DNA of 64,000 nucleotides from Callipepla californica brunnescens (taxonomy: Eukaryota; Chordata; Aves; Galliformes; Odontophoridae), in the NCBI GenBank assembly GCA_023055505.1, contig JALIRH010000023.1:8996423-9060422 (forward strand). Direction: 5' to 3'. Numbering within the stretch: position 1 is the first letter of the stretch; each line of letters starts with the position of its first letter. The position numbers and the translations under genes are program-made. Under the pieces are notes generated by a model. That model did not search any database and was not told the DNA's origin. It saw only the letters and a list, made by a program, of their open reading frames with translations. Positions 12,060 to 25,117 of this stretch are shown piece after piece.

Positions 12060-12605
12060 GTTTTGACAGAGCTGGTAGTAAGGAGACGGGGTCTCCAGCT
12101 TGGTGCAAGCATGAATCCCTTTTATTCTTGAAGCTGTTACAAACTATTGCAGTCTATTACAAGCCATTACATTCTCTTCCAATCTACCTCTACCTTTTAA
12201 CAGTAACAATTGCAATTTCCATCACTCTCTAACAATACACATGGTAAGCTATATACCTTTTTCAGCTGTAGCTACAGAGTAGTATTGGTGCAAGGAGGCT
12301 ATAGTGTTAAATATGTAACTAAGTCACATTGTGTTTAAGTGACAGTGCTTGGTCAGGGCCTTGTTCCAAGCAAACCAGGTGTGGGCAGTACACTTCATAC
12401 CAAACATTCTCTTATCCCACTTTCTCTTGCCAAGGTTTGTCAGTTGTTACAAGCGGAGCAGTGCTTCTAGTCCTGCTCTCTAACTGTAGCTCCACAAGTA
12501 TTATTCCTTTTACTCTTCTCTTCTTCAGCCCCTGTCCTGCTGCAGATATGAGGGAGAGTGAGAAAAAGGCAGTGTGCTGCTTATCTGCAAACCAGGTTTG
12601 AACAC
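12060..12605 (-). mobile_element. Possible LTR-type or unclassified repeat
   Basis: The sequence begins with GGAGACGGGGTCTCCAGC, a short inverted repeat, then GCATGAATCCCTTTTATTCTTG. Read on the minus strand the latter gives CAAGAATAAAAGG, which could be a polyadenylation signal within an R region. Composition is more balanced than the flanks up to about 12600. No terminal repeats, target duplication or coding region were identified, so both the element type and the borders are uncertain. Confidence 0.28.
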
Positions 12606-12984
12606 AACACTAGGAAACAAATAACCTTTTAGCATAGAAAAGGGGCAGTTTATGTAAGAAGCAGTAAGAGGAGTGTAGTTCAATGAGATGTGGCAATCAT
12701 TATTTATCAGTGATCTCAAAGAAGAAGTAAAAGTAGAGAAACAAGATATCAGCGACAGGGATAGGAGTGCACATTTGATGCAGTGTCTGAGGAATCAAAA
12801 GGCTAAGGAAATAAAAAAGGAGCCTATACAGAGATCTGGTACATGCTTTTATCTCCATTAGTGAATTGCTAATTTGCTCATATGCTGACAGGATTGTTTG
12901 TTCCTTTCTATCGAAGTTTCCACTGGTTTAATGTTCTTCAGAGTAGCTCGTATGGTTCTGTGTTTTGGATTTAGGATGAAAATA

Positions 12985-13195
12985 ATGTTGGCAACGTACT
13001 CATGTGTTGTTGTAGAGCAGTGCTGCACTGAGACAAGGACATTTCAGCTTCCTTTGCTGCTCTAAGATAGTGAGCTGCTGGGGAGCACAAGGAGTTTGGA
13101 AGGCACAGAACAAGGACGGCTGACCCAAACTGGCTGAAGATTGTTTGGACAGAGGGCTATTATTTGAATGTGTATGATCAAAACACAGTGATACT
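12985..13195 (+). mobile_element. ERVL-like LTR fragment
   Basis: The phrases GAGCAGTGCTGCACTGAGAC, CATTTCAGCTTCCTTTGCTG and GGCTGACCCAAACTGGCTGA follow the order I associate with the U3 part of avian ERVL-type long terminal repeats, where a CTGACCCAAACTGGCC box precedes the promoter. After about 13160 the similarity fades and no TATA or polyadenylation part is visible, so it is a truncated, decayed LTR. No coding region is associated with it. Confidence 0.5.
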
Positions 13196-13419
13196 TAAAC
13201 GGACTGTCAGAGTTGAAGGCACTATCTGTTAACACTTTGCCTATAATCATGAAGGTGACTGCTGCAGTAGGTCCTACTATAGTCACTTAAATGAAGAGAA
13301 AAAAACCTTAAATTGCATTCATATATATACTTAAGAACCTGTGCCAGCCCAGATGTTTCTCTTAATCATCTGAGGCACCTAATTCTGATTACTGATATTT
13401 AAGTAGCTGTAGGTTTCTC

Positions 13420-13496
13420 TGTTCATTCCAGAGGGTTTGGACTAGCTGCCTTTAAAGGTCCCTTCCAACTAAACAATTCTGTGATTCTGTGACTGT
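13420..13496 (+). mobile_element. CR1 LINE 3' tail
   Basis: The terminal motif series is intact: GGTTTGGACTAGCTGCCTTT, then AAAGGTCCCTTCCAACTAAA, then ATTCTGTGATTCTGTGA. Only about 75 bp of the element remain upstream. Confidence 0.93.
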
Positions 13497-16122
13497 AATT
13501 CACCTCATTAGACAGCCTATCCAGTTTAGCAAATTTATTTGCACTGTAGTGCAGCTATCCCCATCAAAACCTTCATCAGTAAGTAGGAATCCAGCTGTAT
13601 TTAAGGAGATCCTTTCCAGTTTTTCAAGTCTCATATTATAGCTTGGATCTTCTTTCATCTCTCTACTATGGATTTTGTCTCACTGCATTCACAAGTACAT
13701 AGACAGTAGAAACAAAGAAATCTTCCTTAAAAATTAGGCAGCGGGTACGAAAAGAAAAAACTGTCATCAGAACCACAGGTTAAATCTGCCCAAATCAGTG
13801 ATATTTGGTCAGCAGTTTATAGGAGGTATACTTCTTTAAATATTCTTCAGAATATTAATATTTAAAGGAATGCGTGTTAACTACTTTTGTCAATTTGATA
13901 TGGTACTATATTAAGCAAAAGCCATTTTTTCTTCATATTTTAAGATGATCTCTAAACCTGCCTTAAATTGGAGTTTGAAAATGCAGAGTTAATTCTTGAA
14001 GAGGAATAATATTTAAAAAGAATGCAATTAATGGAAATTCTAACACCTTCCATTGAACATATGTTAAAAATTTGATTGCTGAGAGGCTGACCTTTTATTC
14101 TGTATGGACTTCTCTCTAAGGGTTTATTCAGAACAATGGTCACTGGTATCTAAGTGAGCAGTGTAACAGTTTGTCTGAGTGGCTTTTAACCTTTTAGTTT
14201 TTCTCTAAAAGTGTCAACTGTGACACAGAACTGAACTCCTCTAGAAATGATAATTTTAGAACAGTAATAATGTTGTGTAATTAAATCAAAAATATCCACG
14301 TGTAGGTGTACCAGCAGACAATTAGATCTCTTATATTAAAGGAAACAAGACTTCTTTAGGTGTCTGAAGTTAAATAAATGGGAGGAGGAATTATTTATAC
14401 CTTTTATATGTAAAATAACTTCATAATATCAATAAAGTATAGTACTGTTAATATCCCAATGTTTTCTTTTTCTAGAACTTCTTTTTTTTTTTTTTAATTT
14501 TATTTTGTAACAAAGGAAACAATTCAAGATTTTGAATTAGGTATTATGAACCTAAAATAATGACATTAATATTTCTTATCTACTTTTGATTGGTTCTTTC
14601 ATTTAAACATCATATTTAGCAAGGGCTGCAAAAGAAAGGATGAAAATTAGTGCAAGTTTTACTTCCTATTGTTGCCGGATTTGATGTCTTTACAAGGACT
14701 GTTTTCCCCTTACCTTTTATATACATTAACTCCCTATTTCTATTCTAAGGGATATTTATAGAATAGAAAGTGGAAAATATTAATACATGAAAGCAAAACA
14801 TAAAACAAACTCATGATTTATTTCCAAGACACTAGCCAAGAAACTGCTGTCAGAGCTACCACACACACGGCACGAACAGGATTGGTCCTATGACATAGTA
14901 TAATTTTAAAAGTATTACTCTTACAAAGTTCACTTTGATAACTACACTTTTGCAGAATAGTCTATCAAGAAATACTGTCATGAACTTCTCATCCTGCCAA
15001 GTATTTCCCCAGTATCTTATGTTGCACTCAACCAAATATATCTTTCACTTCAATTCTTTGAGGTCTATGCAGACCACAGTCTACTCTTCGAGTGGCAATC
15101 TTTCAGTCTCAGGCACATATTTGGGAAGTGCAACATAACTGACAGAAGAACAGGCTTCATTACACTGTTCTCAGCACTTGTGCAGTCTTTGCTCTATAGC
15201 AGAAATGCTGTCATGCAAACTCAGTGGAACTTCTTCTAAGTCTCTTACACAATCTATACCTGAGCTACAATCTCAGTGAAATCAAAAGCATAAGACACCC
15301 CCTCATTAAGCATTTCATTTCTTTGCCCACACATTTGCAGCTTATGTTAACAAAAGAGGAAATTTTAAATGCATTTAGCCAAGTAATGTGACTTTTTAAA
15401 AGCAAATGTTTGCTTTTAATTTGTTAGTACATGCCAATGTAAAAATGAGAGATGAAGAAACTCAATTACAGCCTGTCTGAGCACAAAAGTTGAGAAATAT
15501 TTGCACACTTCTCAATTATGTAATTAAGTATTCTGGCACAGTCAGTATGAAAACTGTGCTGAGTTGCTGTCACTATGTTGAACATTTGTGCCTTATTCAT
15601 AAGATCTTAAATATACATATACTTATGTGCAGTTTATGGGTCTACTATCCTCAGCACCATTTTCTCCAAGGAAAATGATCATGACTTCCAAACAGAAGTA
15701 CTGCTTTCATAATATAGAAAATACTTTTCTTATTATCATTTATAAATTTGTTTACTTATTATCAGGTTAACATACAATTTACTGTGAAAGAAAACAAAGA
15801 ACAAAGAACAAAGATATGCCTGATTTGGACCACTGCACAGCCTCAAAAAAAAAGTAATGCTCAAAAAGTGATAAAATGAAGGTAAAAAATAAAAAGAAAA
15901 GAAAAATCCCAGATTTATTCTGTGCTCAAATTCATTCAAATCACAAGATTTGGAGCAGTCCATATGTTAACCCAAAATATTGAGTACTTTTTTCCTGTCT
16001 TAGAGCTGGAGATCATCTGCTGGAATTATCATATGAAATTACTTACAATTAGATCTTTGTCATTGCTAGAGGCTACTGACACTGACGTTTGCTTTTTTAT
16101 GTTTGCTTTTCTCAGTTTGGGT
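13497..16122. other. AT-rich non-coding stretch
   Basis: No CDS, RNA gene or recognisable interspersed repeat. T-run at about 14483-14496. Short open frames are under 80 codons and lack coding character. Confidence 0.6.
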
Positions 16123-16124
16123 TA

Positions 16125-16325
16125 TTATAAGAGTTGGAAGTGACCCATGAGTACCATTAAGTCCAAACCCTGGCTCCACATAAGACCACCAAAAATCAAA
16201 CCCTGTGTCTTAGAGAGGTGTCCAAACATTCCTTGACCTCTGGTAGTTGGAGCCATTCCCACTGCCTTAGGGAGCCTGTTCTGTGCCCACTGCCCTCTGA
16301 TGAAGAACATACTACTCATAGAGAT
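16125..16325 (-). mobile_element. CR1 LINE, minus strand, ~200 bp
   Basis: Reading leftward, the segment matches the CR1 3' region. On the + strand it shows AGTACCATTAAGTCCAAACC, then CTGGCTCCACATAAGACCAC, GTCCAAACATTCCTTGACCT and GGGAGCCTGTTCTGTGCCCA, ending near CTGATGAAGAACATACTA. The extreme 3' tail is degraded at about 16125. It does not encode an intact protein. Confidence 0.9.
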
Positions 16326-19282
16326 GGAAGCAGAAGTAGGTAAGTAACCATTCCAAAGGACAATTTAGGTCACTTCAGTGGGTCTCCTTTTATATAACAC
16401 TGTACTGTGTCTAGATAGCATTGATATATGTGAGTCTTATATATATATATATAAGAAATGTCCTTTTGTGAAGTTACAATAAACTGGATTTTTTTTGTTT
16501 GTTTTTGTTTTTTGTTTTTTCTTGCTAGTGACATTACTTACTTCAACCCATAACAATAAAAGAGAAAGAAGAGTTACAAGTACAACCATAAAACTCTAAT
16601 GGAGTAATCAGTACAGCATAAAGAACCAATGAAAGGCTAGATCATTTCCCTTTTCTCAACCCTTGTGACTAAAACACAGTAAAATCCATATTATTTGGAT
16701 GTGACCCAGAATTAGAGGCCAAAATGAAGTTCATATGAATATGTAGTTCAGACTATCTTAGCAAAACTGTGATACTTTGCTTCCTCAGTAATGAACTACT
16801 ATTTGGCTCTGCAATGTGAGAATACACATTAAATCTGTTTCGACAGAAATAACTGCAGCATTTTTTAGCATTTTATTCAAACAGCACTACACTACTGTAG
16901 CATTATAGTGTGTAAATTAATGCTGATGCAAAATGAAAAGAGAGGAAAAGGATATGGAATCCAAAACAGAAAAACTTAACATAAAACAATCAAAAAAAGT
17001 AATGCTTATGGAAAAGAAAATTAGTGTAAGTCACGGATAAAAATGAATAAATGAAATTTAGTGTCTGTTTTGACACTGTCATCTTCCAATTATGAAAAAG
17101 TAAGCATTTAAATAAATATGTTCATGTTCACGCGCACAATTTCCGTATGCTCACAATGGCTTATCTATGCTAGTAAGATGTGTCTATTGAAAGCAACCTT
17201 TTTGTTACTGAGGCAGAGGGGAAATTCATTCAACTTTCTATAACTGTTTCTTTGCCTTTTTTGAAGCCTTTTCATTTCCTTTCTTAACTATTTTTCAACA
17301 TTCATGATGTAACAGTTTCTGGACATGTAGATTTCAAACGTATAAAATCTTGAAAAATTTACAAAAATAACTGTGAGTATACAAAACAATAACCACATAT
17401 GTACAACAAATTTAATGTATGTTTTGAAGTTCCCATTGAAAAAAATTGTTGAAGATTGAATATTCTCATTGTCTTCTGCAGTTTGATATATGGGCAGTCC
17501 ATTACGTAAGCATACATTTACTTTCTCTGTTAAGACAGGGCCCTTATAGTGTTTTTGGTTGCAAACTGTGCTCATGGTCCTTCTGTGGCATGCATTGACA
17601 GAAGAAGTATGTTCAATACACCTTGTGCATACTGCACTTTAAAATGTTTCAAAGCATCTCTATCTTATAATTAAAATATCTTATCATACATACATGCACA
17701 TGTTTAATAGCATTCATTTATCACTTCTACCAAATAAAGTAAAAATTGTATCTCTTAAGAGAAACAAAAAATGAATATACACATTTAAAAGCAACAACAA
17801 CAAAAACACTTCATGGGCACTATTATTTCAAGCAGCATATGTGTATCAGTTACATTAAAAAAAAAAAAAAAGTGTCATCTTGAAGGCTTATTTTATGAAT
17901 GTATACTATGACTGAATTTCAACCAGTAGTACTTTCTGTAAAGAATGAGTAATTCCCATTAAATGAAAAGAAGTTGTATTTACAATTTATTTTACATTAA
18001 CATTTATATATAGCAGCTGTAGGAAAATTAAAAGGCATTCAGCCATATAGTATGCTCTGTGTGAATAAACTGAAAGAAATGAAACTGGATTGCTGGATTT
18101 TGGAGACTTTTGTTTTTTTTTTTTTATCCTCTTAGAGAAAACTCATCTAACGAGTCAGAGAGTTTTGTCGTGTCTCCATGAAAAGTTTTCATGACAGAAG
18201 AAGGATCTAACAAAATGGCCATTGGCTAAATTGAATCTTTGTGTTGTATTCAGCTTGCTCTCGCTGTTTTCCGTCTAAATTTTGAAAATCTTGCCTTGAG
18301 CAGCATTTTCCATTTCCCATAAATGGTTTATGACTGCAGTCTTTCTAGGTAGCAGCATGTGCGTGTGTGTATGTGTGTGCACATGTGGGAGTAGGAAAGT
18401 GTTTGGAGAAAAGCTTTAGGCTTACAAGCAATTTCTGGTCATCGGGTTCCATCAGATTTAGTATTTTCACTATGATAATATGAAAAAGTTTGTTTAATCT
18501 TTTCCATGCCTGCAGATAAACTTTCAATGATAAACATTTAATCTGCATCCATAGTGTCCGAAAGTAGGAAGGTGGATACCTTTCTTCTGTATTGTTCCAG
18601 AATAGTCTTCTTTCAAAATATTGTCATGTGTTCCTGAGAAACTTATTTCTCTAAATTTACTTCTAAAAAATCATGATTCCATTTCTTCAAACAGTAAATT
18701 AAGTAATGACAGACAGAAGAGAAAGTTCTTCTGACATATGTTTCTGGATAACTGAGTCCTAAGAAATGTAAACACAGCCACAGAAAACTTAACTTAGCAG
18801 GTTTCATCAGACAGCTTGCAGTTTCTCTCCTTTTCAGAAGTTAAAACAATCAGCAGATAGATTATTCAAGGTCAAAGTTAGGTGAAGAAGCTGCTTTTCA
18901 TTACATCTGGTCCTGAAGAAATCAGGAGTTAACTAGCTCTTTCTGGACCTTTCAAAACCTGTACTGATAGGAGTGCAATGCCCACCTAGTATAATAGTTC
19001 ACACAAAGGTACCACTTTATTACGTGATGTCACACAATTCCAGCCACAGACCTCCAGCCCCATTGATCTTAAAACAAAAGCAAAACCAAAAACACAATAA
19101 AAACATAACTTAAAAAATGCCACGTGAGACAAAATTTCATATTTTCCTCTTCCCTAGCACAACCCATGAATGTACAGTGAGGTAAACTAAGGACTGGATG
19201 AATGGCAGAGCTCAGAAGTGAAGATTCTAGCTGGAGGCCCATCGCTAGTTGTGCACCCCCAGGTCAGTACTAAATACAGGCT
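16326..19282. other. AT-rich non-coding stretch with simple repeats
   Basis: Holds a (TA)n run at 16439-16453, a T/G-rich run at 16488-16520, an A-run at about 17856-17871, a T-run at about 18112-18125, and a TG-rich patch at 18357-18386. No gene is recognised; open frames are short. Confidence 0.6.
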
Positions 19283-19284
19283 TG

Positions 19285-19530
19285 TTCACTTTATTCAGCC
19301 ATGGCCTGGATGAAGAGATGGAGTGCACACTCAGCAAGTTTGTGAAGAGCAGTGGAACAGGTTGTACAGAAAGGTTATGGAGTCTCCTTCTCTGGAGGTA
19401 TTGAAAACTCATCTGGACATGATCTTGTGCAATTTACTTTAGGGTGACCCTGCTTGGGCAGGAAAGGTGAATTAGGTGATCTGCAGAGGTCCCTTCCAAC
19501 ATTACCACACGTGATTCCATGTGGTTATCA
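19285..19530 (+). mobile_element. CR1 LINE with internal deletion
   Basis: The left part (about 19300-19345: GCCTGGATGAAGAGATGGAG, then GTGCACACTCAGCAAGTTTG) matches the reverse-transcriptase-end region of CR1 ORF2. It jumps directly to the ORF2 C-terminal and 3' UTR part (GGTTGTACAGAAAGGTTATG, GAGTCTCCTTCTCTGGAGGT) and a decayed tail (GGTCCCTTCCAACATTACCA, then GTGATTCCATGTGG). Several hundred bp of CR1 between these parts are missing, so this is a deleted derivative. Confidence 0.88.
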
Positions 19531-21869
19531 TGTCCTGAAACCAACCACATCCACACTGTGAAAAGTCAAAATTAACCTGGAAGAAGAATTTGCTTTAGAA
19601 TGAGAGAGTAATATGACTGCAAATTACTTACGTCAGGTTATTTGAAACAAGCCAACAATGTAAAAGATTTTTATACGTTTATTTATTTTTGCTGTGATAA
19701 ACATATCCAACGCAGCTAAGATAAATGTTTCTGTTTATTTCAGTGGAATTTTTAGCTCTGGCTCACCAGCTCTCCCAAGAATATTTATTGTAGTATTATA
19801 AATTATTATCCATTTTATAGTCTTCTAAATCATTTTCTTATCAGAGATGGTCTCTCAATAGAGGAAAAAAATATTGCAGCCATGTAGTTCATGAAAAAGT
19901 CATTAGAAGATGCAGAGGATGGTGGAAACAGGAGCAAGATTGTCGTACCAACTATCTATCACTTAACTAACAAGTGTATAAACCCCACATGACAGTTACT
20001 GACAGATACTGTTGATGAGAAGTGACAGCTCTCTAACAACTCAGAAAGGACTGAGCATGTTCAGCACTGATTAAAATTAGGTCATGCTTGTTTTACTTAT
20101 TCTGCAAAGCTTATAATCTCTTGAAAAAATGATATTTTTCTTCACTGAAGCAGTTTCTCAGAAAACTATTTTCCTCAACAAAAGTTATTGGCAAATACAG
20201 GAGTATATGGAATGAACAAGTCTACTGAACTCTTTATTAAGCAAACATGATTATTAAGAAATATCAGTAAGAGGAATTCTTTTAATCAAATTTCAGTTTT
20301 GATAACCTGTGGTTAATGGTCAGTAGCAGTTTAATGTTATGATTGAAACATGATGGGAAATAGGAGCTGAACTGTAATTGCAAACACATGGTAATTTTAA
20401 TTTTTTACAGTGAGAACATTCAAAGATTTGTATGTTTCTTGTTTTCTTATAAGCAGTTCCAGCAGACTCCATTAAAAATAATGATAATTCTTGCAATTTA
20501 ATGGTTATTGGATCAAATCCTTAAATAGTATTAGTAAAATAAGGAAAGAAAGAAAAAAGAAATAGAAAAAGGTTCCATGAGTAATCTGAGGCAAAGCATT
20601 TTGACAAAATGAGAGTATACCTGCGGTTTTCTGTGGAGTTTGGCTCCTACGGGGCTAAGCTACACAGGGTGAGAAAGAGCAGCTGACTTTGCTTCCATGG
20701 AATGAATTCTCTGTGTTTCCTTTGTGTTAAGATGTCTTGAAAGGTATTGCAAAGACCTTGTAACCTCTCCAGATACAAAAATCAAGTCTTCTGTGTTCCC
20801 GAATTCTTGATTCCCACTATTAACAGAAAGCACACAGGAGCCATTGCCCAAAAGATAAGGCAGAGCTCCTAACCTTAAAATAGAAAAGCAGAGGTGCGAA
20901 ATGCCAACCCATACTACCCTACTTGAGTTTTAATAAATGTCAATTTTGTGATCACAGCAGCCCTCAGAATAAAGTAGCAGCTGTATACCATTATGTTTAC
21001 ACATTCTCCTTCATTTGTGTTTGTTCAGTCAAACTTGTTCTCTCTACCATCCTCTCCCAAAAGTAACCATTTCTTGCCTTCCTGTTGTTTGAGCTGCTGT
21101 TTCAGTACCTCTCCAACCTCTTCAATACAAATAAAGGCTCTAAGAAAGGCTTACTATAAAGTACAGCATGAGAAAAATAGCAAAGTGCAGAACACAAGGA
21201 GTGACAAATAACTCATGTTCACAATTGAGTCTTGAATGATTTGTTTTATAGACATGACTATAGTAGTACTGTGCCACTGAAGAGGTAAGATGCATTCCTT
21301 TCATCTGTCATAAAAAGTGTGTTTTCAGATTTGCCTCTAACTTCACATATGCTCGCATCTCCAAAGGTTGCTTCCTAATAATTAGCATTTTCAAAACAAA
21401 AAGTAATCCCAGGTCCAAAAGAAAGACTCTTGCTATGTTTTGCTTTAAAACAAAGATAATACTCCTTTTCAAGATGTTTACACTTTCATACTCCGTGTCT
21501 AGCAATTACATTACTATGGTAAACGCTTGTATCCTAACTGCAGAAACTAGAACTGAAATCTTCTAGATCAGCAGTTGCACAGCTATTTCCCATAAAAATT
21601 GTAGACACCTTCTAAAACATGAAAATAAATAAATAAATAAATAAATCCCATCTTGACTTCAACAACTCAAGGTTTGTTATAAAAATGAATAGCTATGGGC
21701 ACAAGGGAGGAGAAATCCCGTTAAACGTGCAATTTTGACCTGCAGCCATTTAGAATCAATAAATGTAGACACCTATGGTGATGTTTTTATGAAGCTACAT
21801 CTTTAGCATAGAATGTAGCTTTAAGAACCACTTTTGAGAGATATAACTGATCATCATATCATGCTAGAT
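19531..21869. other. AT-rich non-coding stretch
   Basis: No gene or clear interspersed repeat. An (AAAT)n run lies at 21621-21646. Confidence 0.6.
21621..21646. repeat. (AAAT)n microsatellite
   Basis: About six AAAT units in tandem, directly visible. Confidence 0.85.
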
Positions 21870-22135
21870 TGAGCCCCAATCTAAGTGTCATGCTGGGAGC
21901 ACTCTGATTGCATTCCTTCTGCTCTTACCTAGCTAACAGATGTCATTTTATGTCAGCAGGAGATTTTTCCACATCCTTTGGCCTATTTACTAGTTCCAAT
22001 TTGCATGTTGCCACTGGGCAAGACATTTGCAAACATTTGATGAGCGTTCATTGATAGGCTGCTGAAGCTCTGATTGCTCTGTCATTAGAGCTTAAATTTG
22101 ATTCAGCTGGGATCTGGTCAGATGTGTAAAAACAG
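21870..22135. promoter_or_regulatory. Candidate conserved non-coding element
   Basis: This block has balanced composition, no simple repeats and no repeat-family match, and packs several developmental transcription-factor-like words: an octamer ATTTGCAT at 21999-22006, AGCTAACAGATGTC with an E-box-like core, and CATTGATAG and TGATTCAGCTG words. Such islands in AT-rich gene deserts are often enhancers. Conservation cannot be measured here, so the call is an inference from texture. Confidence 0.3.
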
Positions 22136-22589
22136 TAAGTTATATGAATATATTTATTCAGAATAGGTTGTATTATCAAACAGAGAAGATGCTGGGAGAC
22201 TCAGTCGTCCTAACTTCTTATTTCCATGTCAGACTGTATTTTTTTGTAAAATGCAGTATAAAAACAATAAACTACAACAAAACCCACAAAACAAAAGAAA
22301 AGCTGCTCTGTGTACTGGAAATCAAATTGGCAGTATGTATACATGAGTCAAGTTATTACCATTTCTCTTACACTTAAAGCATCACTAAGATGGTATCTCA
22401 TTTTTCAGGATGCAAATGTACTTGAACTGTCTCTCTCGACAGGAGCTGGCTACTACAGTGCCATTTGTGGTGATGCTAGACATCTTTCTGGTTCTGCACC
22501 AGCACATTCAACATACAGCTGCTCAGCTATTGACAAAACCTAATCTAAATAGCTCCCAAACAACTATAATATCTCTTCCTTGACTGACA

Positions 22590-22960
22590 GTTCATCTCAA
22601 GATTGATTTTAGCTGCAGGCAGTTCTCCTCTGTGGCGTTCTACTGAGCTATCTGCATGAGGTGTGCGTTATCTCATTTAGCCATAATTATCTGCCGAGAG
22701 TAGGAGCCCTTTTGTAGTGACTGGGAAATCTGAGGCTATGCCATGAGACATATGTAACTTCAGCAGAAAATTCTTTATTCATTGCTAGGCTCATTTTGGT
22801 TGCGAGGGAATGGGCAATGGATTCAATTGCTTCAGCTGTTGATTGATTGATCCTCATTTTACAGCAATTCTCAGATTCTTCAGTGGTCTGGAAGGTAGTG
22901 ATGTTTGTTGTTTTTGTTTTAATCAGGCATTGCATCTTGGCTGAATTCATTGAGATGCTA
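22590..22960. promoter_or_regulatory. Candidate conserved non-coding element
   Basis: Complex, repeat-free sequence with homeodomain-type and PBX/HOX-type sites: TAATTA at 22684-22689, overlapping TGATTGAT words at 22840-22851, and GGATTCAATTGCTTC between them. The minus-strand open frame of 87 codons across it has no recognisable domain. It lies about 450 bp after the element at 21870-22135, as enhancer clusters often do. Only motif texture supports this. Confidence 0.3.
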
Positions 22961-25114
22961 GAATTTTAAGACAGAGAAATAAATAAAACACACCTTTCCC
23001 TATCCCCTTCCAAGCACTTGTCTTCTCCTGCCACTTTCTCAGTTGCTTTCACTTGCTTACTAGCTGCTCAGCCTTCAGGAACCCTCTGAAGCCTGCATTC
23101 TGGCATGACAGCTCTCTGTTCTGTTCAGCTCTCAAGCTTCTCATGCTGTCCTCAGCACCTCCATCAGCTCCTTTTTGTTTCCTCTCCTTCCTGCACAGTT
23201 TGATGCTTTTTAATTTTTCTGGATGTCTTTCACTGAACAGAAATATAAAAAAAATAATTAAACACTAACTATAAATCATTAATGCTTTGAAAGTACCTGC
23301 ACAGTATTAAGAGGCCTTGGGAAGCTGTGTTTGTTGTAACATACACTACCTCATCCATCTCCTGCTGTGGAGTTTATCCTATCTCCAAAATATGTCCCCA
23401 CTGTTATAAATCACACAAGAGTTCTGTGAGACAGTAAAGCTGACGAAATGTAGATTAGGGAAATTTAAGTTTTAGGGCTTTTCCATTTTTTATTTTTTCT
23501 TTCTGCAGGCCCTGCATCATTCTCTGGGTGTTGGAAGATTCAGTGAGATGTTATTACCTTGAGGCATTTTTATAATTATAACGGTGAGGAAGGAGAATTA
23601 GTTGTGGAGGAATATGTGGTATCTAAAATAGTCATTTAAAGGACCAACTTTTTTACCCTGGTTACAGTCAAAATCACAGGCTGGATATCAGTAATGATTC
23701 TGCTTTCTGACAGGAGAATCTGCTGACTGTGTTTTGTGCTGTTGAAGGGTTAAAGAGGAGACACAGGAATGCCTGCATTGTGTCGCTCATGAGGGGCCCA
23801 CAGGGGTACAATGGTGTGAGAAACAAAATCTCATGCCTTGGTCATGCTACCATTCCTAGTCCCTGGATGTGAAACCTACCACCTGAGTGTCAGTTTGTGA
23901 TGTGCATGGCCAACCATGTATTTATGTATACATGTAAAAAAATGTGCTCTATGTGCGCACTTGCTGGGAGTACATATTCAGCTTTTGCTGTTGTATCTGG
24001 GGATATACCACAGCTACAGCATTGCTTCTCTTGGTCAGTTGGATCTAGCATGATATATTTTCCTCTAACAATTTTACTAAATAACTTCAATAAAGATAAT
24101 GATGTGGTTTAGTTTGTGTTTCCACACACTGATGGGGTGGAGCCTTCCTCGACCCTTTTACCCTCTCTTCCTATTTCTGGGGAGAAGAAAAATGGAGACA
24201 GAGCAATTAAGATAGGAGAAATAACTAATTTACAACAAGTAGTAGAACAATTTTTTAATAATGATATAAAAAGGGAGTTAAAGATGGTAAATCAAACAAA
24301 TGTGAGAGAAAGGATTTCCAACAGTGCTGCTATCTGCACAGTCCAGAAATAAAAACCAGTTATCTCTTATCACCTGGATTCAGAAATCATATGGAAAGAA
24401 ATAGAGACTTCTGGAAACTGTAATATGTCTCTGCTCAATGAATCTTCCTGTTGGAGAGCCAGAACCTGCATGAGAATAGCTGAGATTGACAGAAGCTAGG
24501 ACCCTGTACAGGGAAGTGCAGTTCCCCACTACTGTGCTCCAGGACTAAACAGCTTGCTGTGTGATGTCATGATATAGAATACTGTCAAAACAAGGAAAAT
24601 ATAATAAGTAAACAAATACATACATCCTACAAAGCTTTTAGTACTCATATTTGGTCTACCAGGTATGAATCACTTGAATCTCTGCCCAGTTTTTCTAACT
24701 TGATTAAAGAAACACCATATTTTTAGGTAACAATATCAACAATGGAACCATGAAAAAAAAAATAAATCTACAGTATCTGTGGATCCAGCATGTTCCTCCA
24801 TGATACATTTCTTGTAGTTTTTTCTCAGGTGAAAAAAAGATTCTGCATTTGTTACAGGAGATCGGTTAATTCTGATGTTAGACATTTGATGTAATATCAT
24901 ACATAGAATAAAAGCCCTATCTGAAAATATTCTGTGACACTGAAATTCTAACACACAACTTTTCAGCTGATTCAAATGTCAGTTTTGAGGAAATGCTGAT
25001 TGCATTGTATTACCTGAAGCCTGTCTGTCTGTATTTACGAATCACTCTGATTCAGGAATGCTTGAAAATAGAGTCCATTCCAAGACAGACATGAAAATCA
25101 GGTCAATATTCACA
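22961..25114. other. Non-coding stretch
   Basis: No gene is recognised. A T/C-rich tract ending in TTTCTGCAG at 23518 looks like a splice acceptor, but no good donor follows. Composition is mixed and no interspersed repeat was identified. Confidence 0.5.
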
Positions 25115-25117
25115 AAA

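Noticed and set aside
22380..22543. Open stretch after TCATTTTTCAG reading DANVLELSLSTGAGYYSAIC
   Set aside because: No donor follows before the stop and no family is recognisable; it could only be a terminal exon, for which there is no polyadenylation signal close by.
23519..23542. Possible short exon after TTTCTTTCTGCAG
   Set aside because: The only nearby donor (TTCA/GTGAGA) is weak, and the encoded peptide is too short to judge.
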